54,657 bases of DNA from a virus. The stretch covers positions 1 through 54,657 of the IMG/VR virus record IMGVR_UViG_3300032087_003663. One strand, 5' to 3'. A program made the position numbers and the translations under genes. Shown one piece after another: positions 50,944-54,657 of the stretch (position 1 is its first letter; each line of letters begins with the position of its first letter). The notes under the pieces are model-generated. The model saw only the letters and a program-made list of their open reading frames with translations. It ran no database searches and was not told the origin of the DNA.

Positions 50944-51763
50944 CTTCCATCCTCCTTTCGTCGTGTATCTCTAGCAGTCGCTCTGCAACGACTTGTGCTA
51001 CCTGCGGAACTACTGCGTTTCCGAGACATTTAATGCGATCAGCCCGTTTCGCAACGCCCGAAGAAACTCTTGCTATTGGAGGTTCGTGTACCCAATGGGA
51101 AAACCCATCAACCACTCGGTCCAATCTGGTGAAAGCTTCGCCGTTGGGTCTGTCGCTGGCGGATATTGTTTCACCTGTGCGCAGAGGTAGCTCCTTTTGA
51201 TCATGTGAACTTGCGACTTGCTCCCCAAAGGACCGCAGTCCTTGTACTCTGAAAAGCGGGGGGTTCCCCATGACATCGTCTTTCCACGCGATGATAAAGA
51301 GGCGGTTGCGTTTGTGCGGCGCACCCACTTCCGATGCTGAAACAGTTGACCATTCCGCATCGTACCGGAGGCTGGCAAGCGATCCGAGAACTCTTTCCAT
51401 TCCTCGCCCTGGAGCAAGCAAGGCTGGTACGTTTTCCAATACGATCCAGCGTGGTCCCATTTCGCGAACGATACGCATTGTTTCCCAGAATAATCCGCTT
51501 CGTTTCCCATCTAGCCCAGCCCCTTTTCCATTAAAAGAAATGTCCTGACAAGGAAATCCTGCAAGTAAAACATCAATAGGTGGAGTGTTTGGAGTCGGCC
51601 AAGTACATACGTCATCGTGACGCAAGACTGTCGGCCAATGCTTTTCGAGAACGCGGCTTGCATAGGCGTTGCACTCTACTTGCCATGCAGTGCGAAAGCG
51701 TTTGGACGGATGCGACTCAAATCCATGCTCTAGTCCACCTATACCTGCAAACAAACTACCCAT
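50933..51763 (-). CDS. DNA C5-cytosine methyltransferase (276 aa)
   Basis: Motif I MGSLFAGIGGLEHGFE begins at the first residue; PCQ (71-73) carries the catalytic Cys72; ENV (110-112), GAPHKRNRLF (147-156) and GNAVVPQVA (about 253) complete the set. It would protect phage DNA from restriction. The start is uncertain: ATG 51763 and ATG 51841 both lack a Shine-Dalgarno; the longer frame runs through tRNA-like element 5. The region 51073-51510 has a second open frame with its own conserved-looking protein. Confidence 0.9.
   Translation of the reverse strand: MGSLFAGIGGLEHGFESHPSKRFRTAWQVECNAYASRVLEKHWPTVLRHDDVCTWPTPNTPPIDVLLAGFPCQDISFNGKGAGLDGKRSGLFWETMRIVREMGPRWIVLENVPALLAPGRGMERVLGSLASLRYDAEWSTVSASEVGAPHKRNRLFIIAWKDDVMGNPPLFRVQGLRSFGEQVASSHDQKELPLRTGETISASDRPNGEAFTRLDRVVDGFSHWVHEPPIARVSSGVAKRADRIKCLGNAVVPQVAQVVAERLLEIHDERRMEDGN
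51073..51510 (-). CDS. Nested frame inside the methyltransferase gene (up to 145 aa)
   Basis: In the +1 frame of the methyltransferase lies an open frame with ASGTMRNGQLFQHRKWVRRT, later SWGTPRFSEYKD, and the ending LSPDWTEWLMGFPIGYTNL. I recognise this block as a recurring element of phage methyltransferase-associated proteins, where it usually reads SGTMRNGxL...WVRRT...PTPR...LNPxWVEWLMGxPxGWT. So both frames look protein-coding. Start not determined; no good ribosome site seen at 51510. Confidence 0.5.
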   Translation of the reverse strand: MGNEADYSGKQCVSFAKWDHAGSYWKTYQPCLLQGEEWKEFSDRLPASGTMRNGQLFQHRKWVRRTNATASLSSRGKTMSWGTPRFSEYKDCGPLGSKSQVHMIKRSYLCAQVKQYPPATDPTAKLSPDWTEWLMGFPIGYTNLQ

Positions 51764-51772
51764 CGTTAAAAT

Positions 51773-51833
51773 GCCCGATTCAGGAATCGAACCTGACTGA
51801 TCAGGGAGTAACGAACTTTCCACGGTATCGGTC
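51773..51833 (-). ncRNA. tRNA-like element 5 in the methyltransferase leader
   Basis: Minus strand: perfect T-arm TCAGG-TTCGATT-CCTGA (51796-51780) followed by ATCGGGC (51779-51773), which pairs with GACCGAT (51833-51827) at six of seven positions. The 30 nt between contain no clear D or anticodon arm. It lies between the stop at 51879 and the methyltransferase start. If translation starts at 51841 the same bases would be coding (SLLPDQSGSIPES), which is the main alternative. Confidence 0.42.
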
Positions 51834-51878
51834 CCTTTCATTTAGTAATGTGACCAGCGACCATCGAACGGACCCACT

Positions 51879-52226
51879 TCACTTAATGCGAATCCCACAA
51901 ACTTTCTTTCCGGCGAACCGGACGTTTTCATTGACGTAGAGAGTGATCTCCTGATCCTTCCAGTCCTTGACGTTGTTCCCAAATAGCTCCACCATTCGCT
52001 TTCGATTAGTGGAGTTCAGGACCAACTGCTTACCCTTCCCTTTGAACTCAAGAGCGAAGACCGTGTCTTCCTTTCGACCTTGATCGAACTGCACATCCTT
52101 ATGCTTACGGCAGGCCGCGACAGTCACTTTGACGGTCTGCCCCTGAATGTCCTCCGAGGAGAGCCACTGCGAGACTTTCATTTCCCCGCTGCGTCCCTCA
52201 AACTCCTCGCCTTGCTCACTCATCAA
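51879..52226 (-). CDS. OB-like phage recombination-associated protein (115 aa)
   Basis: SSEDIQGQTVKVTVAACRKH, LVLNSTNRKRMVELFGNN and WKDQEITLYVNENVRFAGKK, then GIRIK follow a pattern I know from many phages (a beta-barrel-like protein with a LNxTN helix and ITLYxxxVxFxGxxxxGIRI ending), encoded next to exonucleases. Function not established; single-strand binding is plausible. Overlaps the RecE-like gene by 11 nt. Confidence 0.75.
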   Translation of the reverse strand: MMSEQGEEFEGRSGEMKVSQWLSSEDIQGQTVKVTVAACRKHKDVQFDQGRKEDTVFALEFKGKGKQLVLNSTNRKRMVELFGNNVKDWKDQEITLYVNENVRFAGKKVCGIRIK

Positions 52227-53088
52227 AGCCCTCCAATTCTTCTTCGGGAAGGTTCACATCCCACGCATCAAGCGTCAGGACAGTTGGCTCTCGCGTCCAA
52301 TCACTGACCCAGTCGTTCTCTTGGTAACGGCGATTCATTTCAGCAAGCAGACGCACATACGCTTCGCCTGCGCGCTCTCTTGAGATTGGGTCATAGTGGT
52401 AGCAACCGACTCGGTACGGCGCGACGGCCTCCACGACCCAGAACTTGAACGAGACTGGCTTTCCAGTAGTGTGGGCGACACCAGAGGAATAGTGAGCATC
52501 CTGAAGCCAGTAGAGTTGATTCTTGGCTACCCTTTCCCACTGATCTGGTGACGCCGACTCGCTGACCTTAAGGTCGTAGATCGTGACCTGATCATCAGAT
52601 TCAAACATGAAGTCTGGCTTGCAGCGACACTTCAGTCCGGTCGCAGAGTCTGTCCAGAAGACAGCAGTCTCAAAGACAGCATTTGGGTCCATCACCAGAT
52701 CCCCAAGAGGCTGGGCCATGACAGAGTTGCAGATGCTAACTACACGGTGGTAATCCTCATCTTTCAGCACTGTCTTGCCCTGTGCAGCCATTAGCTCCCG
52801 GTATGCGGCTGCTGGCTTGGGGTTGATTGCTCCATTGGACTTAAAGCAGTCAGCCGGATAATGCGTTATCTTGTCGGCAGGTTCAGCCTGTTCAAGCAAA
52901 ATTGCATGCACCAACGATCCAACCTGGACGCGGATATTGTTTGACAAATCCGGCGTAGGGGCCGTCTGCGATACATAACGCTGATCGTACAACTCCCATT
53001 GCTGACGATAGCCTGTCTTAATCGTAGTCGCTGACAGAACATCGAGCATCGCGTGATATTCTGCGTCAGTTAGATTTTGAGTATTGCT
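52216..53088 (-). CDS. RecE-like PD-(D/E)xK exonuclease (290 aa)
   Basis: GTG 53088 with GGGGAG is preferred over ATG 53133. Features: QVGSLVHAILLEQAEPAD, FETAVFWTDSATGLKCRCKP, then DFMFESDDQVTIYDLKVSES with the Asp and Asp-x-Lys of the nuclease core, and NQLYWLQDAHYSSGV. This is the exonuclease VIII/YqaJ-type organisation: 5'-3' resection for phage single-strand annealing. A paired annealase is not evident in the window; the OB-like gene downstream may fill that role. Confidence 0.88.
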   Translation of the reverse strand, partial: SNTQNLTDAEYHAMLDVLSATTIKTGYRQQWELYDQRYVSQTAPTPDLSNNIRVQVGSLVHAILLEQAEPADKITHYPADCFKSNGAINPKPAAAYRELMAAQGKTVLKDEDYHRVVSICNSVMAQPLGDLVMDPNAVFETAVFWTDSATGLKCRCKPDFMFESDDQVTIYDLKVSESASPDQWERVAKNQLYWLQDAHYSSGVAHTTGKPVSFKFWVVEAVAPYRVGCYHYDPISRERAGEAYVRLLAEMNRRYQENDWVSDWTREPTVLTLDAWDVNLPEEELEGFDE

Positions 53089-53269
53089 CACTTTTTCTCC
53101 CCTGTATGTTTCCGTGTGAATCGATCCGCTCAACCAAAATGCTTCTCGGAGCTTTGGTCTTTGCTGCTAATGAACCGCCCCTGACTCGGTCGAAGTAAAT
53201 TTCTATTCGCTGCCCATCCGTAGTCGTCAGCAGTAAACCCTCGCCCTCTTTCCTTTTTAGACTCAGCAT
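53066..53269 (-). CDS. csrA: CsrA-family RNA-binding regulator (67 aa)
   Basis: MLSLKRKEGEGLLLTTTDGQ, RIEIYFDRVRGGSLAAKTKA and PRSILVERID give the complete CsrA pattern (MLxLxRKxGExI..., VxGxxVRxGxxAPxxxxVxR). CsrA dimers bind GGA in mRNA leaders, usually over ribosome sites. GGGAGG lies inside the end of the previous gene. A phage copy could reprogramme host or phage translation; CGGAGG-bearing leaders of the left arm are possible targets. Confidence 0.88.
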   Translation of the reverse strand: MLSLKRKEGEGLLLTTTDGQRIEIYFDRVRGGSLAAKTKAPRSILVERIDSHGNIQGRKSEQYSKSN

Positions 53270-53271
53270 CT

Positions 53272-53754
53272 CTACACCTCCCTGAGATTGATTTCCCGAA
53301 TGCCTGGATCATCGACGCCTACCCACCTTTCTGCGTAATCGCTGATGGGTCGGTTAGCACGAATTTCAGCTACAGCCGCTTTAATTTCTTCTTCTGTGGG
53401 AATCCGTGTCCCATCCTTCATGCATGCTTCGTCGCGGTCGTAAACTGTCTTTTTGTCAGTGATGATGAGTTGCTCAACTAAAAGCTTTCCGTCGTGACAT
53501 ACTGTGACCAAGGCGATCTGACCTACCGGCTTGCATCCAGAACGGATAAGAAAAGATGATTCGGAGTAATCGGCAACGAGGTGGCCTGCGACCCTGCTGC
53601 GAAACCATTTCACAGAACGACGCTCCTTCGCCGTCTTCGCAGCCTTGCGAACAATCTCAAACACTCCATCCACCTCGCTCGTTGAGCGAATGACCCACGA
53701 CTTTGAATGAAGCGACTTGTCAGTCACCCACATCCCTCTAAGTTCAGGCGTCAT
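53272..53754 (-). CDS. Hypothetical protein (160 aa)
   Basis: Soluble alpha/beta protein; the first half is basic (VFEIVRKAAKTAKERRSVKW), followed by a beta section (CKPVGQIALVTVCHDGKLLV) and a C-terminal helix-rich part (TEEEIKAAVAEIRANRPISD). No family is recognised. First gene downstream of the putative promoter at 53974-54002, hence probably early. Its stop lies two bases before the CsrA start. Confidence 0.72.
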   Translation of the reverse strand: MTPELRGMWVTDKSLHSKSWVIRSTSEVDGVFEIVRKAAKTAKERRSVKWFRSRVAGHLVADYSESSFLIRSGCKPVGQIALVTVCHDGKLLVEQLIITDKKTVYDRDEACMKDGTRIPTEEEIKAAVAEIRANRPISDYAERWVGVDDPGIREINLREV

Positions 53755-53973
53755 CCACTCGCTCCATGCTCACCCGATTTCCCACCTAATCGCCGTTCCG
53801 AACGACGAATAGCGGTGAAGCAGTCAAATTGGAGTGTGATCAAACGCAGTGTTTCGACGCCCCAGCGCGCCCAATCGACAGATCAGCCTCACTGGAACTT
53901 AGACGCATTGATATCAAAACCAATACGATTGAAACAATTTGCGGTTTGATCACCGCTTGCCTCACCGAAAACA

Positions 53974-54002
53974 AATATGGGGACTGTCAAACACAAAGTC
54001 AA
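53974..54002 (-). promoter_or_regulatory. Putative early promoter of the right operon
   Basis: Minus strand: TTGACT (54002-53997) and CATATT (53979-53974) with exactly 17 nt between them. It reads toward 53754. TTGAC half-sites overlap the -35 and occur again 12 nt downstream, so a repressor could bind here. Confidence 0.58.
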
Positions 54003-54020
54003 CAGGTATTTTTGACGGGC

Positions 54021-54043
54021 TTTGACCAGACTTGTCAAAATAG
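54021..54043 (+). promoter_or_regulatory. Palindromic operator-like sequence, right copy
   Basis: TTTGAC-CAGACTT-GTCAAA is a perfect 6-bp inverted repeat with a 7-nt spacer, followed by ATAG. It closely matches the left-arm sequence at 3316-3337, including TGACC and GACTTGTCA. It sits between the early promoter and the tRNA gene. Confidence 0.55.
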
Positions 54044-54045
54044 CC

Positions 54046-54128
54046 GGAGGATAAGCGAATTGGTGAGCAGCTTCACTGGAACTGAAGTACCGAGCAATCG
54101 GCTGCGGGTTCGAGTCCCGTGTCCTCCG
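54046..54128 (+). tRNA. tRNA-Ser (anticodon GGA)
   Basis: Acceptor GGAGGAT pairs with GTCCTCC (one G-T), discriminator G. The anticodon stem CTTCA/TGAAG encloses CTGGAAC, anticodon GGA, with U33 and A37. A long variable arm (CCGA-GCAA-TCGG) fits the serine type. The T-arm GCGGG-TTCGAGT-CCCGT is canonical. The D region is weak (A at position 8, two-pair stem). CCA is not encoded. It ends 2 nt before the integrase stop, so it may be the attachment site or a phage-borne tRNA. Confidence 0.8.
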
Positions 54129-54129
54129 C

Positions 54130-54657
54130 TTAGAGTTTTGCAGAGAGAACAGGCGTTTCAACATTAGCCATGTCACCGACTGCTTCATAAAGAGCATCGG
54201 CATGCTTGGTAGCGTTGGCCTGAACGTAGTATTCAAGGGTTGTAGATATAGAAGCGTGACGCATCATCACTCGTAAAGTATCTGGCATTACTTTTGGTGA
54301 CCACCTAGCCCCAAAAGCTCGCCTGAAATCATGAGCAGTTGCACATCGTTTAATACCATCCCGTTCGCTGACGACAACATTGGCTTGTCGCCCGCATCGC
54401 GATATGTACTTACCCACAGTCTTGATCGACATCGAGTCGCCTTTGGACAGCGTCCATCTAAAGACAAGGTCGCGTCTTTGCGATTTTTTTACCGATCTGA
54501 GAAGCTCTGCAAAATCGGGAGTCATCGGTATCAGCCGGTTCTGTCGAGCCTTCTCTGCCCTAGCGACGATCTGAATCATCGGACGCTTGCTATCAAGATC
54601 GACGACATAGTGACCAGCCTCTGTTGGCTCCCAGTAAAACTTAAAGGTTTCACCAAG
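54130..54657 (-). CDS. int: Tyrosine integrase, truncated by the window edge
   Basis: Only the C-terminal catalytic part (about 175 residues) is inside; coding is open to the right edge without a start (the Met at 54579 is internal). AHDFRRAFGARW supplies the HxxR box, RVMMRHASISTTLEYYVQ the second His and the tyrosine nucleophile. The basic strand KARQNRLIPMTPDFAEL fits the core. It catalyses site-specific integration. The neighbouring tRNA-Ser is the likely attachment site. Upstream sequence cannot be judged. Confidence 0.92.
   Translation of the reverse strand, partial: LGETFKFYWEPTEAGHYVVDLDSKRPMIQIVARAEKARQNRLIPMTPDFAELLRSVKKSQRRDLVFRWTLSKGDSMSIKTVGKYISRCGRQANVVVSERDGIKRCATAHDFRRAFGARWSPKVMPDTLRVMMRHASISTTLEYYVQANATKHADALYEAVGDMANVETPVLSAKL

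Larger units (their letters stand above)
53755..54045. other. Intergenic promoter region
   Basis: No convincing gene. It holds a putative promoter for the minus-strand operon (53974-54002), a hairpin GCGGT-TTGATC-ACCGC at about 53941-53956, direct repeats of the half-site TTGAC on the minus strand, and a palindromic operator-like sequence at 54021-54043. The 150 nt nearest 53755 show nothing I can name. Confidence 0.6.

Noticed and set aside
53829-54167. Plus-strand open frame of 112 codons
   Set aside because: It runs through the promoter, operator and tRNA gene and has no ribosome site.
1-54657. Window as a complete circular genome
   Set aside because: Joining the ends does not restore a normal integrase N-terminus, so the window is more likely an excerpt.

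Overview
This window is a contiguous piece of a tailed double-stranded DNA phage or prophage genome, about half G+C. It has almost no non-coding space, and most genes overlap by ATGA, TGATG or TAATG junctions. The head and tail genes (terminase, portal, scaffold-like protein, capsid, tail tube) point to a long non-contractile tail, i.e. a siphovirus-like virion. The host cannot be read directly. A small DNA-binding protein like the DUF1580 family of planctomycetes (43192-43437), a CsrA homologue (53066-53269) and a papain-like protease are compatible with a planctomycete host, but this is inference. Both ends of the window cut into sequence that continues: the right edge truncates a tyrosine integrase.

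Layout. (1) 33-5625, plus strand: a left arm of small, mostly acidic, unrecognised genes in four transcription-like blocks, ending in a 35-residue membrane peptide and a serine recombinase. Three gaps between these genes carry related tRNA-like elements (acceptor stem plus T-arm); each gap also has a TGTTTCTGTTT leader motif shortly before the next start codon. (2) 5622-43060, minus strand: one long late operon, read right to left. It runs scaffold-like protein, major capsid, decoration protein, a strong terminator, small-terminase candidate, large terminase, portal, a membrane-protein plus papain-protease cassette (probable lysis), repeat-rich fibre, connector and tail-completion proteins, tail tube, disordered Pro/Glu protein, distal tail proteins including two cysteine-rich ones, a 712-residue protein, and a giant polyvalent protein of about 3626 residues with two ADP-ribosyltransferase-like modules. 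Three small genes follow. (3) 43192-44383, plus strand: a three-gene island with a helix-turn-helix protein, a calcineurin-like phosphoesterase and a small unknown. (4) 44380-54657, minus strand: the early/replication/recombination operon. It runs integrase, tRNA-Ser(GGA) on the opposite strand, CsrA homologue, RecE-like exonuclease, OB-like phage protein, C5 cytosine methyltransferase with a conserved-looking nested frame, a ParB/TrfA-like DNA-binding protein, SF2 helicase, SSB-like small protein, orphan DnaB-N-like protein, nuclease-like protein, RusA resolvase and small genes.

How it works together. No DNA polymerase, primase or replicative helicase motor is visible, so replication probably recruits the host machinery, with the phage supplying initiation, strand-annealing and resolution functions. 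A palindromic operator-like sequence is shared between the left arm (3316-3337) and the promoter/tRNA region of the right operon (54021-54043), suggesting one regulator controls both arms. The strongest candidates for something undescribed are the family of intergenic tRNA-like minihelices (possible tRNA punctuation of phage mRNA), the protease-based lysis cassette, the nested frame in the methyltransferase gene, and the giant polyvalent virion protein.
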